Source of the DNA: Kineosporia aurantiaca JCM 3230
GTDB lineage: Bacteria > Actinomycetota > Actinomycetes > Actinomycetales > Kineosporiaceae
Length of the DNA: 64,000 nucleotides
Assembly (NCBI GenBank): GCA_000719025.1
Contig: JODP01000012.1
Span: forward strand, 1 to 64,000
Direction of reading: 5' to 3'
Shown here: piece after piece, positions 1 to 8,106 of the stretch
Position numbering within the stretch: position 1 is the stretch's first letter
Layout of the letters: every line of letters begins with the position of its first letter
The notes under the pieces: generated by a model
The model's input: the letters and a program-made list of their open reading frames with translations, nothing else
Told to the model about the DNA's origin: nothing
Database searches by the model: none
Program-made: the position numbers and the translations under genes

Positions 1-81
1 GGGTACGCGGGGTACGCGGGGTACGCGGGGTACGCGGGGTACGCGGGGTACGCGGGGTACGCGGGGTACGCGGGGTACGCG
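1..81. repeat. 9-bp tandem repeat array
   Basis: Nine head-to-tail copies of the 9-mer GGGTACGCG fill the left edge without a mismatch. The array may continue to the left of the window. No reading frame of interest crosses it. The absence of any divergence between copies points to recent expansion or strand slippage. Confidence 0.95.
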
Positions 82-108
82 GGTGGCGTGAATGGGGGGG
101 TGCGGTGG

Positions 109-242
109 GAGCGGGGAAGCGGCGTGAGCGGGGAAGCGGCGTGAGCGGGAAAGCGGCGTGAGCGGGAAAGCGGCGTGAGCGGGAAAGCGGCGTGAGCGGG
201 AAAGCGGCCTGAGCGGGGGAAGGAGAGTGAGCGGGGAAGCGG
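109..242. repeat. 17-bp tandem repeat array
   Basis: Six consecutive 17-bp units of the form GAGCGGGRAAGCGGCGT run from 109 to 210. They are followed by one 18-bp degenerate unit and a partial copy. The first two copies carry GGGG where the later ones carry GGGA, so the array shows two sub-families. It is not obviously coding. Confidence 0.9.
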
Positions 243-1053
243 TACGACCGGCGCGAGAGGCGCGGTTGGCGTCGCTGGCCCGGTCGGGGGCCCGGTCCGG
301 GTTGCGCGTGCGGGCGGCGGGGTTCGCCGTGCGCCGTCCTCAGACCTGTAGGCGCCTGCCCTCTTCTCCCGGTTGTGCACGTCCTACCGCTATATGCCAT
401 TTTTGTCGCCGGAATGGTGCGTTGGGGATCTGTTCCGAATGACCAGGCGGGTGCTGTTTCATGAGCGCTGAGGGTGGGGTCATGGCGGGTCCGGCCTGTT
501 GGCCAACGCTTATGGCGCGGCTAGCCGTGGCTGTCGCCGAAGAATGGCTGGGGGACTGCTCCGGATGACCACGTCAGGAGCATGGTGCGGTTCGACAACG
601 GGGTGCCGGGGCTGAATGGTGTCGTGGTGGAGTCGGCTTGCCGCCTACCGCTGCCCGGACCGTCACTGGATGATGCTCGGCAGGGCTGCGCTGGGTGACG
701 GGTGGGACATGGTGCGACCAGACGAAGGGGAGTGCGTCCGCAGGGTGAGCGTCGAGGGGTAAGTGCCTCGCCTGCTGCGGATCGAAGTGGCCCTGTGGCT
801 TGGCGTGGCGTTGTCCGTCCCGCTGTTTCGTCGCGACCTGTCGCCGATTGCCGGGCCCGTCGTGGGCGCGATGCTTGGCAGGGGCCGTTCGGGGTGACTG
901 GGTAAGGGTGCAGTGCTCGGCAGAACGGTTCCGGGTGACCAGGTAAGACATGGTGCGATCTTGAGAGGGGATCCGACACGGGTTGACGGTGCGGCCTGGA
1001 GAGGCAGCGGCGACCCGGGCTGAGGGCTCAGGGGCAGGGCTGGGGATCGTGGA
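243..1053. other. Region without a convincing gene
   Basis: Several frames are open here, as is usual at this GC content. None of the translations resembles a protein family or shows a good ribosome-binding site. The region is mostly occupied by degenerate copies of a roughly 45-50 bp repeat (see 548-962). It may be eroded intergenic or former repeat DNA. Confidence 0.5.
548..962. repeat. Degenerate dispersed repeat of about 48 bp
   Basis: At least four diverged direct copies can be aligned by eye, at about 548-596, 672-720, 872-915 and 913-962. The shared core reads TGCTYGGCAG, about ten variable bases, then GGGTGAC, a short gap and GACATGGTGCGA. A partial fifth copy starts near 433. The copies at 672 and 913 are the most alike. 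Confidence 0.6.
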
Positions 1054-1602
1054 TCAGGTGACGACCGGGCTGCGGCGTTCGATTAGGACGACGTCGCGCC
1101 AGATGCCGTGGTGGAGCCCGATCCGCTCGCGGGTGCCGATGGCGCGGAAGCCCAGGCGGGCGTGGAGGGCGAGGCTGGCGGTGTTTTCGGGGAAGACGCC
1201 GGACTGGATCGTCCAGATGCCGGCGGCCTCGGTGGACGCGATGAGGGCTCGGAGCAGGGCGGTGGCGATGCCGCGGCCGCGGGCGGAAGGGGCGACGTAG
1301 ACCGAGTGCTCGACGACGCCGGAGTAGGCGGGGCGGCTGGAGACCGGACTGACGGCGATCCAGCCGAGCACGGTCTCGCCTGGTTGATGTCCGGGAGCGG
1401 CTCCAACTTCACGAGGGTACGAAGAACCCGGGCGCTCGGTGATCGGTTCGACGAAGACGAACCGGTGGGCGGCCAGCTTGGCCTGGTCGAACGCGTCCCA
1501 GGCGGGTACCGACGTCTCGAAGGTGGCGTTGCCCTCGGCGATGCCGGCCCGGTAGATGGCCAGGACCGGGTCGGCGTGGGCGGGGGTCATGGGGATGATC
1601 AC
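1054..1602 (-). CDS. GNAT acetyltransferase, phosphinothricin-acetyltransferase-like
   Basis: The 182-residue product has the GNAT fold. Early on it reads AIYRAGIAEGNATFETSVPAW, which is characteristic of the PAT/MddA branch that acetylates amino groups of phosphinothricin, methionine sulfone and similar amino acids. The acetyl-CoA pyrophosphate loop appears as ARGRGIATALL, followed by the FPENTASLALHARLGFR segment typical of the family. The GTG start at 1602 is chosen because GGAGAG lies just upstream; the ATG at 1590 is an alternative. It diverges from the response-regulator gene, with 57 bases between them. The true substrate is unknown. Confidence 0.85.
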   Translation of the reverse strand: MIIPMTPAHADPVLAIYRAGIAEGNATFETSVPAWDAFDQAKLAAHRFVFVEPITERPGSSYPREVGAAPGHQPGETVLGWIAVSPVSSRPAYSGVVEHSVYVAPSARGRGIATALLRALIASTEAAGIWTIQSGVFPENTASLALHARLGFRAIGTRERIGLHHGIWRDVVLIERRSPVVT

Positions 1603-1659
1603 GGGTCTCTCCGGTGAAGGGTGGGCAGGGGGCCGTCCGAGTGCCGTATTTTCGCCCGT

Positions 1660-2358
1660 GTGCGGCAGGAACAGCGAGTGCTGGTGGTGGAGGACGATCT
1701 CGTGATCGCCGACGCGGTTGCGCGGAGGCTGGAGAGCGAGGGGTTCGCGGTTGATGTGGTGCACGACGGGCGGCGGGCGGTGGAGGCGTTCAGCAGTGCG
1801 ACGGATGCGCTGGTGCTGGATGTAATGCTGCCCGGGCTGGACGGGCTGGAGGTGTGCCGGCGGGTTCAGGCGGTGCGGCCAGTGCCGGTGCTGATGCTCA
1901 CGGCGCGGGCCGACGAGACGGATCGGCTGATCGGGCTGGGGGTGGGGGCGGATGACTATTTGACCAAGCCGTTCAGTCCGCGGGAGCTGGTGGCGCGGGT
2001 GCGGGCGCTGTTGCGCAGGGTGGATCGGGCCGAGGAACTGTTCCGCCAAAGGCAGGATCAGCGGATGGACCTCGGGGGCGGGCTGAGCATTGATGTGGGC
2101 GCGCGGACCGTCGAGTTGGACGGGGAAGAAGTGCACCTGACCCGGACCGAGTTCGATCTGCTGCATGCGCTGGCCCGGCGGCCGGGCGACGTGGTGGATC
2201 GCGATCGGCTGCTGACCGAGGTCTGGGACTGGCCGGATCCGTCGGGGGCGCGGGCGTCGCGGGCCGCGGACAGTCATGTGAAGGCGTTGCGCCGCAAGCT
2301 CGGGGCCGAGCGGATCCGTACGGTGCAGGGTGTGGGATACGCGCTGGACCGAAGATGA
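1660..2358 (+). CDS. OmpR/PhoB-family response regulator
   Basis: This DNA-binding response regulator has about 232 residues. The receiver domain (about 1-120) contains the acidic pair in VLVVEDD, the phospho-acceptor Asp54 in LVLDVMLPG and the KPF lysine. The C-terminal winged helix (about 140-230) includes the LTRTEFDLLHALARRPG segment and ends VQGVGYALDRR. A GTG at 1660 gives the usual short N-terminus; an upstream in-frame GTG at 1621 would add 13 unlikely residues. The stop overlaps the kinase start, so the two are translationally coupled. No strong Shine-Dalgarno is visible, so the message may be leaderless. Confidence 0.92.
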   Translation: MRQEQRVLVVEDDLVIADAVARRLESEGFAVDVVHDGRRAVEAFSSATDALVLDVMLPGLDGLEVCRRVQAVRPVPVLMLTARADETDRLIGLGVGADDYLTKPFSPRELVARVRALLRRVDRAEELFRQRQDQRMDLGGGLSIDVGARTVELDGEEVHLTRTEFDLLHALARRPGDVVDRDRLLTEVWDWPDPSGARASRAADSHVKALRRKLGAERIRTVQGVGYALDRR

Positions 2359-3437
2359 ACCGGCTGGCGCAGCTGTGGGACCGCTGGCGTCCGCTCGATC
2401 CGGTGCCCTCGATCAAGATGAAGTTCGCCCTCCTGGTCGGGATGAACCTGCTTCTCACCGGGGGAGTCACCTGGTACGCGGCGTTCGTGCTGGAGTGGCG
2501 GGTGCGCTACGGCATGATCGTCGCCAGCCTGATCGTGCTGGCGGTGAGCCAGGTGGTGGGGCACGGGATGACCTTGCCGTTGCGTCAAATGACCGCCGCG
2601 GTAAGAGAATTGGCGGCGGGTCGCCCGGTCCCGGCGGTGCAGACCAACAGCCGGGACGAGGTGGGCGACCTGGCTCGGGCTTTCACGGCGATGGCGGCCG
2701 AGCTGACAGCGGTGGATCAGCAGAGGCGGCAGTTGCTGGCGGACGTCGGTCACGAATTGAGGACGCCAGTGGCGGCTTTGAGGGCGCAGGTCGAGAACCT
2801 GGTGGACGGGGTGCGCCGGGCCGATCCGGTTGCGCTCGGTGAGGTCCTGACCCAGGTCGAGCGACTCGGCGATCTGCTCACCCAGTTCCTGCACCTGGCC
2901 AGTGCCGACGGGGGAGCGGAAACCCTGCAGCGACAGGTCGTTCCGGTGCGGGCGCTGGTGGATCCGGTGGCGGCCGAGATCCGGATGGCGCGGCCGGGGG
3001 CCTCGATCACGGTCGAGGTGCCGCCCGGTCTGACCGCCGATGTCGACCCGGTGCGGATGTCCCAGGTACTGACCAACCTGCTCGACAACGCCGCCCGACA
3101 CGCCGGGGACGGCGGAAAGGTGACCGTGCGCGCGGAGTCTCCCCAAACGTCCATTGGCAGGAAGTTCGTTCTGGAGGTGACCGACGACGGACCGGGGATT
3201 CCCCCGGACCGCTGGCAGAGCGTGTTCGAACGGTTCGGATCGGGAGAACGGCCGGACGCCGGTGCCTCTCGGATCGGCGGCGGAACCGGTCTCGGGCTGG
3301 CCATTGCGCGATGGGCGGTCGTGTTGCACGGTGGTCGGATCGCCGTCGTTCCGGGGGACGGGCGGGGCTGCCGGATCCGGGTGGAGATCCCGCCGAGGGC
3401 AGCCCAGGCCGATCTCCACCGGATCTCCACGCCCTGA
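2355..3437 (+). CDS. Sensor histidine kinase (HAMP, HisKA, HATPase)
   Basis: This 360-residue membrane kinase is the partner of the preceding regulator; its ATG overlaps that stop codon by 4 bases. Two transmembrane segments (about 22-47 and 52-70) leave almost no extracellular loop, so it probably senses something in or near the membrane. A HAMP region follows (about 71-122). The HisKA motif DVGHELRTPVAAL gives phospho-acceptor His133. The ATPase domain shows the N box (NLLDNAARHAG), G1 (DDGPGIP), F box (FERFGSGE) and G2 (GGGTGLGL). The signal is unknown. Confidence 0.93.
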   Translation: MNRLAQLWDRWRPLDPVPSIKMKFALLVGMNLLLTGGVTWYAAFVLEWRVRYGMIVASLIVLAVSQVVGHGMTLPLRQMTAAVRELAAGRPVPAVQTNSRDEVGDLARAFTAMAAELTAVDQQRRQLLADVGHELRTPVAALRAQVENLVDGVRRADPVALGEVLTQVERLGDLLTQFLHLASADGGAETLQRQVVPVRALVDPVAAEIRMARPGASITVEVPPGLTADVDPVRMSQVLTNLLDNAARHAGDGGKVTVRAESPQTSIGRKFVLEVTDDGPGIPPDRWQSVFERFGSGERPDAGASRIGGGTGLGLAIARWAVVLHGGRIAVVPGDGRGCRIRVEIPPRAAQADLHRISTP

Positions 3438-3476
3438 CCACGAAACCCGCCCGGCCGCGGTCCTACCTTCGGCGGC

Positions 3477-4910
3477 ATGAGCGTGGATCCTCCCCTGGAA
3501 GGCACCTGGCCGGCGCCCCCGCCGCCCCGGCTACGGCTGATCCTGAGCGCCCTGGGCACCGGCGTGATCGCGGCGCTGGTCGTGCCGGACGCGGGCTTCG
3601 GCGTCAATCTCCTGCTGGTGGCGCTGCTGATCGCGGCCAGTGTGCTGGTGTCGGTGCGCAGGCGTTACGGCAGCGAGCAGACCCGGCCCAGCCCGTTCTC
3701 GGTCGGCCTTACGGTGATCTCGCTCGCGCTCAGCGCGGTGGCCGTGATCCGGAGCAGCGAGTGGCTGGTCTTCGGCTGCGTCCTGGCCTCGGCGGCGCTG
3801 GGCGCCTGCGTGGCTCTGGGGGCTCGGCGGTGGGACAGCGTGCTGGCCAGTGGCCTGCTCATGGTGGAGTCGTCGATCCGGTCGCTGCCGTGGGTCGGCT
3901 CAACGATGCTGCGCCGCAGGCCCCGGCGGCTGCCGTTCGAGGCGCCGGTGTCGGTGCTCACCGGAGCGGTGGTAGGCACGGTCTGCGCGGTGGTCGTCGG
4001 CGCCCTGCTGGCCAGCGCGGACGCCACCTTCGCGAACGTCCTGGGCAAGGTCGGCGGCTGGCTGGTGCTCGATGTGCCGAGGGTCGATGTCCTGGTGGCC
4101 CGGGTGCTGACCCTGACCGTCGTCGTCCTCACCGTCCTGGCCCTGGGTTTCGCGGCATCGAGCACGCTGTTCCAGCCGCCGCCCAAGCCGGCCGAACGGC
4201 ATCCGGCCGAGTGGCTGGTGCCGCTGATCCTGGTGGCGGGCACCATCGCGGTCTTCCTGGCGGTCGACGCCGCCGAACTCTTCGCCGCCGACCGGGCTTC
4301 CGGCACGCATGCCGAACGAGCGCGGGAGGGGTTCGGGCAGCTGGCGGTGGTCACCGGGCTGGTGCTGCTGCTGATCGCCTGGGCCGGGCGCTCTGCGGCC
4401 GAGCGGCACCGGAAGCACCTGGCCCTCGCCGGTGGCACCCTGCTGGCCCTGACCCTGCTGCTGGCATTCTCGGCGCTGCGTCGGCTGGGGCTGTACATGG
4501 CCGAGTACGGCTGGACCGTGACCCGTTTCAACGCGGGCGCTTTCGAGCTGTGGCTGGTCGGGCTGCTGGTCATCGTCGGCCTGGCCTGGTGGGCCCGGCG
4601 CACCGACCTGTTGCCCCGGCTGGTGGCTGGATCGGCCGGGTTGGGCCTGCTGGTCGTCGCCCTGGCCGGACCGGACGCGGTAGTGGCCTCAGCGAACGTT
4701 CATCGGTACCAGGAGACCGGCAGAATCGACAGCGCCTACCTCTCCCGGTTGTCACCCGATGCGGTACCCGCGCTGCGCCGGCTTCCCGCCGCTCTACAGG
4801 CGTGCGCCATGCCCGCTGATAATCACGAATACCCGTGGTATGCATGGAATCTGAGTCGCGCGCGGGCCGGTGACATCCCTCGGGTCAAACCGTTCTGCGC
4901 AGGTGAGTAA
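3477..4910 (+). CDS. DUF4173-family polytopic membrane protein
   Basis: The 477-residue integral membrane protein has a proline-rich N-terminus and about ten to twelve hydrophobic segments. It fits the DUF4153/DUF4173 family: the DAAELFAADRASGTHAERAREG stretch before a long hydrophobic segment, and YGWTVTRFNAGAFELW later, are typical. The last ~60 residues are soluble and Cys/Trp-containing. It starts 39 bases after the kinase gene on the same strand, so it is probably a target or partner of the two-component system. No biochemical function is established for the family. Confidence 0.75.
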   Translation: MSVDPPLEGTWPAPPPPRLRLILSALGTGVIAALVVPDAGFGVNLLLVALLIAASVLVSVRRRYGSEQTRPSPFSVGLTVISLALSAVAVIRSSEWLVFGCVLASAALGACVALGARRWDSVLASGLLMVESSIRSLPWVGSTMLRRRPRRLPFEAPVSVLTGAVVGTVCAVVVGALLASADATFANVLGKVGGWLVLDVPRVDVLVARVLTLTVVVLTVLALGFAASSTLFQPPPKPAERHPAEWLVPLILVAGTIAVFLAVDAAELFAADRASGTHAERAREGFGQLAVVTGLVLLLIAWAGRSAAERHRKHLALAGGTLLALTLLLAFSALRRLGLYMAEYGWTVTRFNAGAFELWLVGLLVIVGLAWWARRTDLLPRLVAGSAGLGLLVVALAGPDAVVASANVHRYQETGRIDSAYLSRLSPDAVPALRRLPAALQACAMPADNHEYPWYAWNLSRARAGDIPRVKPFCAGE

Positions 4911-4966
4911 GCGATCGGTAAGCGCCCCGCTTGACCCGGTTTCGCATTCGCCCGGCCGGACCGCGT

Positions 4967-4986
4967 AACCTACGGCAACGTAGGTT
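4967..4986. promoter_or_regulatory. Perfect palindromic operator before the acyl-CoA ligase
   Basis: AACCTACGGCAACGTAGGTT is an exact inverted repeat with 8-bp arms and a 4-base centre. It lies 24 bases ahead of the start of the acyl-CoA ligase gene. This size and position suit a TetR-type regulator of fatty-acid metabolism. The protein that binds it is inferred, not seen. Confidence 0.65.
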
Positions 4987-5010
4987 TCATTCGGTGCGAA
5001 GGAGTCCGCA

Positions 5011-6708
5011 GTGCCCGACGAAGCGATCTGGGCGAGTTCGTACGGCCCGGGCGTTCGGCTCCACCTGGAGTACGGCGACGAGACCCTGAACGACCAGCTC
5101 GACCGGGCCGTGGCCGGGTACCCGGACCGGCCGGCCCTGGACTTCCTGGGGCAGAAGACCACGTACGCCGGGTTCGGCGAGCGGGTCGCCCGGGCCGCCG
5201 AGGGGCTGCGCGGGCTGGGGGTCGGGGCGGGCGATCACGTGGTGCTGATGATGCCCACCTGCGCCCAGCACGTGATCGCCTTCCACGCCGTGCTGCGGCT
5301 GGGCGCGACCGTGGTGGAGCACAACCCGCTCTACACGACCGACGAGCTGCGCCTGCCCTTCGCCGACCACGGCGCCAAGGTGGCCATCGTCTGGGACAAG
5401 GTGGTGCCGAACGTGGTGCCGCTGCAGCAGGACGCGGGCCTGCCCCTGCAGACCGTCGTCGCGGTCGACATGACCCTGGACCTGCCCCTGGTCAAGCGGC
5501 TGGCGCTGCGCCTGCCGGTGGCCCGGGCCCGCACGACGCGTGAGGAGATGACCGCCCCGGCCCCCGGCTTCCCGCGGTTCTCCGACCTCGCCTCGGGCCC
5601 GGAGCTGGCCGGGGACCACCCGCGGCCCGGTCAGGACGACGTGGCCGTGCTGATCTACACCTCCGGCACCAGCGGCACCCCCAAGGGCGTGCCCCTGCGG
5701 CACCGGAACCTGGTGGCGAACGCCGCCCAGAGCGTCTCCTGGATCCCCGGGGTCGAGCACGGCAAGGAGGTCTTCCTGGCCTCCCTGCCGATGTTCCACG
5801 CCTACGGCCTGAGCGTGGGCGTGCTGGCCGGGATCCGAGTGGCGGCCGAGGTGCTGCTGCTGCCCAAGCCGGACACCTCCTTGATGGTGGACGCGGTCAA
5901 GCGCGGCCGGCCGAGCTTCGTGCCCGGGGTGCCGCCGATCTACCGGCGCATCCTGGAAGAGGCCACCGAGCGCGGGGTTTCGATGACCAGCATGAAGTAC
6001 GCGTTCTCCGGCGCCATGCCGCTGCCGAAGGACCTGGTCGACGCCTGGGAGGCGAAGACCGGTGGGCTGCTGGTCGAGGGCTACGGGCTGACCGAGACCT
6101 CGCCGGTGCTGATCGGCAACCCGATCACCAAGGCCCGGCGTCCCGGCTCGATCGGCGTGCCCTACCCGGACACCCAGGTGCGGATCATCGACCCGGAGAA
6201 GCCGGGCGAGGAGGTCGCCCTCGGCGAGCGCGGCGAGCTGGTGGTGAAGGGCCCGCAGGTGTTCGACGGCTACCGGGACCGGCCCGAGGAGACGGCCGAG
6301 GTGCTGGACCAGGACGGCTGGTTCCGCACCGGGGACATCGTGACGATGTCCGAGGACGGTTTCCTGACCATCGTCGACCGGATCAAGGAGGTGGTGATCG
6401 TCGGCGGCTTCAAGGTCTACCCCAGCGAGGTCGAGGCCGTGCTGCGCAACCACCCCAGCGTGAAGGACGCGGCGGTGGTCGGGATCCCGGACGCGAACGG
6501 GTCGGACGAGGTGGTCGCCGCGATCGTGCCTGCCGAGGGCCAGACCGTCGACTCCGAGGCGCTGCTCGCCCACGTCCGTACCTCGCTGACCCGGTACAAG
6601 GTGCCGCGGCGGTTCGTCCCGGTCGAGGCGTTGCCCCTGAACCCGATGGGCAAGGTGCTGCGCCGCGAGGTGACCGAGCAGGTCAAGGAGATCGAGCAGA
6701 AAGCCTGA
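5011..6708 (+). CDS. Long-chain acyl-CoA ligase (AMP-binding, FadD-like)
   Basis: This 565-residue adenylate-forming enzyme should activate a fatty or aromatic acid to its CoA thioester. The P-loop-like A3 motif YTSGTSGTPKG lies at about residues 216-226. Later come GYGLTETSPV (A5), the WFRTGDIVTM region (A7), DRIKEVVIVGGFKVYPSEVE (A8/hinge) and the catalytic Lys in NPMGKVLRRE (A10). The GTG start is preceded by GAAGGAG. A perfect palindrome sits between promoter region and gene. It stands alone, so fatty-acid degradation is the default reading and the substrate is not defined. Confidence 0.9.
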   Translation: MPDEAIWASSYGPGVRLHLEYGDETLNDQLDRAVAGYPDRPALDFLGQKTTYAGFGERVARAAEGLRGLGVGAGDHVVLMMPTCAQHVIAFHAVLRLGATVVEHNPLYTTDELRLPFADHGAKVAIVWDKVVPNVVPLQQDAGLPLQTVVAVDMTLDLPLVKRLALRLPVARARTTREEMTAPAPGFPRFSDLASGPELAGDHPRPGQDDVAVLIYTSGTSGTPKGVPLRHRNLVANAAQSVSWIPGVEHGKEVFLASLPMFHAYGLSVGVLAGIRVAAEVLLLPKPDTSLMVDAVKRGRPSFVPGVPPIYRRILEEATERGVSMTSMKYAFSGAMPLPKDLVDAWEAKTGGLLVEGYGLTETSPVLIGNPITKARRPGSIGVPYPDTQVRIIDPEKPGEEVALGERGELVVKGPQVFDGYRDRPEETAEVLDQDGWFRTGDIVTMSEDGFLTIVDRIKEVVIVGGFKVYPSEVEAVLRNHPSVKDAAVVGIPDANGSDEVVAAIVPAEGQTVDSEALLAHVRTSLTRYKVPRRFVPVEALPLNPMGKVLRREVTEQVKEIEQKA

Positions 6709-6717
6709 AATTGAGGA

Positions 6718-6747
6718 TGCCGGCCAGCCCCGAGCGGGTTGGCCGGT
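6718..6747 (+). terminator. Probable terminator after acyl-CoA ligase
   Basis: A GC-rich stem, GCCGGCCAGCCC against GGGTTGGCCGGT, begins about 10 bases past the ligase stop. It has one mismatch and a bulge and no U-tract, which is common for actinomycete terminators. Confidence 0.5.
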
Positions 6748-6828
6748 GTCCGGTGGTGGTGGGGTGACTTTCGGGCCGGTTCCCGTTCGGCCGTGGCTCG
6801 ATCGGCTCGGCCCCGGCAAACTGTGGCG

Positions 6829-7701
6829 ATGAGCCCACGCCCGGAAGAGCTGGAGGCGCGCCTGCCGCCCGAGGCGCTGCGCGCCGACGACTCGTGGTGG
6901 CCCAAGCCCGCTCCGGACCCGTTCCGGCACGTGGTCGGGGCCCGCACCTTCCCTCCGGAGCAGTGGCTGCGCCCCCGGCCGCACGACGCGGCCCTGGTCG
7001 CCTGGCGTCGAGCGCTGCTGGACGCCGAGGGGAAGGCGGCCTTCCAGGCTCTGCCCGGCACCGAAACCGCCGGTGAGGTTCTGCTCGGCCTGCTCGGCGG
7101 CGCGGCCGACGGGTCCCGCCACCCCCTCGACACCGCCGGCCGCCTGGTTGCCGAGGACCTCTGTCTGGTCGACCTCGCAGACGGCGATCCGCGCTTGGTC
7201 GGAGCCAGCCTGGCGATGCCCAACCGCTGGCTGCTGGCCGAGAAGCTGGGCCGCCCGATGCTCGACATCCACGTCCCGGTGCCCGGCTACGCCGATCAAC
7301 TGGCGGACGTGGTCGACCGGTTCCTCAAGGGCCTGCGCGAGGGGCGGATCATGACCCGGGCCAACTGGGCGATCACCGACGACCCGCGGCTGTTCCAGCC
7401 CGCCGCCAACTCCCGGGCTCGGCAGGCCGGCACCATCACGACCCCCGAACAGGCCGCCCAGTCCCTGCACGTGCGGGTCGAGTACCAGACCCTGCGCCTG
7501 CTCCCGAGCCCGGCCAAGAACACCGTAGTCTTCACCATTCGCACCGCGCATGAGCCCCTTTCGGCGCTACGCGACCGGCCCCACGTAGTCTCCGACCTGG
7601 CCGCCACGATCGAGGTCATGCCGGAGGCCGATCTGGACTACAAGGGCGTCCTTCCGTACCGGGACGCAGTGCTCGGGCTGTTGAAGGGTTTTCTCCGATG
7701 A
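6829..7701 (+). CDS. DUF3445 family protein (haem-dependent oxidative N-demethylase-like)
   Basis: The 290-residue protein fits DUF3445, the family of the alpha subunit of haem-dependent oxidative N-demethylases. The telling part is the central RANWAITDDPRLFQP motif and, after it, the LHVRVEYQTLRLLPSP and VFTIRTAHEPL segments. The upstream WLRPRPHD and KLGRPMLDIHVPVPGY segments also agree. The ATG at 6829 is preferred; an in-frame codon at 6739 would add 30 low-complexity residues. It overlaps the next gene by ATGA. The substrate is unknown and amine oxidation is inferred from the family. Confidence 0.75.
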   Translation: MSPRPEELEARLPPEALRADDSWWPKPAPDPFRHVVGARTFPPEQWLRPRPHDAALVAWRRALLDAEGKAAFQALPGTETAGEVLLGLLGGAADGSRHPLDTAGRLVAEDLCLVDLADGDPRLVGASLAMPNRWLLAEKLGRPMLDIHVPVPGYADQLADVVDRFLKGLREGRIMTRANWAITDDPRLFQPAANSRARQAGTITTPEQAAQSLHVRVEYQTLRLLPSPAKNTVVFTIRTAHEPLSALRDRPHVVSDLAATIEVMPEADLDYKGVLPYRDAVLGLLKGFLR

Positions 7702-8090
7702 CCACGGCCGACAAAACCACCCGCGCGCGGATCGAACAGCACTGGACGGCCTCCGAAGCGGGCGACATCGTCACCGAACACGCGATCTACGCCAAAGACG
7801 CGGTGCTGGACTACCCACAGTCCGGAGAACGGTTCCGCGGCCGGTCCACGATCCAGGCTCAGCGTGGTGGTCACCCGGCTGAGCGGCACTTCACCATCCT
7901 GCGGATCCGGGGCAGCGGCGATCTGTGGGTGAGCGAGTGCATCATCACCTACGGCGGAGTGCCGACCTACTCGGTGAGCCTGATGCAGTTCGCCGATGGC
8001 CTGGTCTCGCACGAAACCCAGTACTTCGCCGATCCTTTCCCGGCCCCCGAGTCACGAGCGGCCCTGGCCGAGCGGATTCCGGAAGCCTAG
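7698..8090 (+). CDS. SnoaL/NTF2-like protein
   Basis: The 130-residue protein has the NTF2-like alpha+beta cone pattern. An N-terminal helix is followed by the IVTEHAIYAKDAVLDYPQSG segment and then beta strands including SVSLMQFADGLVSHETQYFADPF. Such proteins act as isomerases, hydrolases or ligand binders. It is translationally coupled (4-base overlap) to the DUF3445 gene, which suggests work on the same substrate. No catalytic residues can be assigned. Confidence 0.7.
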   Translation: MTTADKTTRARIEQHWTASEAGDIVTEHAIYAKDAVLDYPQSGERFRGRSTIQAQRGGHPAERHFTILRIRGSGDLWVSECIITYGGVPTYSVSLMQFADGLVSHETQYFADPFPAPESRAALAERIPEA

Positions 8091-8106
8091 AGCGCCGAGC
8101 GGAAGC

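Noticed and set aside
227..442. 71-residue plus-strand frame
   Set aside because: It starts within the 17-bp repeat tail and is Arg/Ala-rich; no support beyond being open.
521..979. Two overlapping minus-strand frames of 125-152 residues
   Set aside because: Arg/Pro/His-rich with no family resemblance or good start, and they cross the degenerate repeats.
1054..2277. 407-residue minus-strand frame
   Set aside because: Only the part from 1602 leftward is protein-like (GNAT); the rest is antisense to the response regulator.
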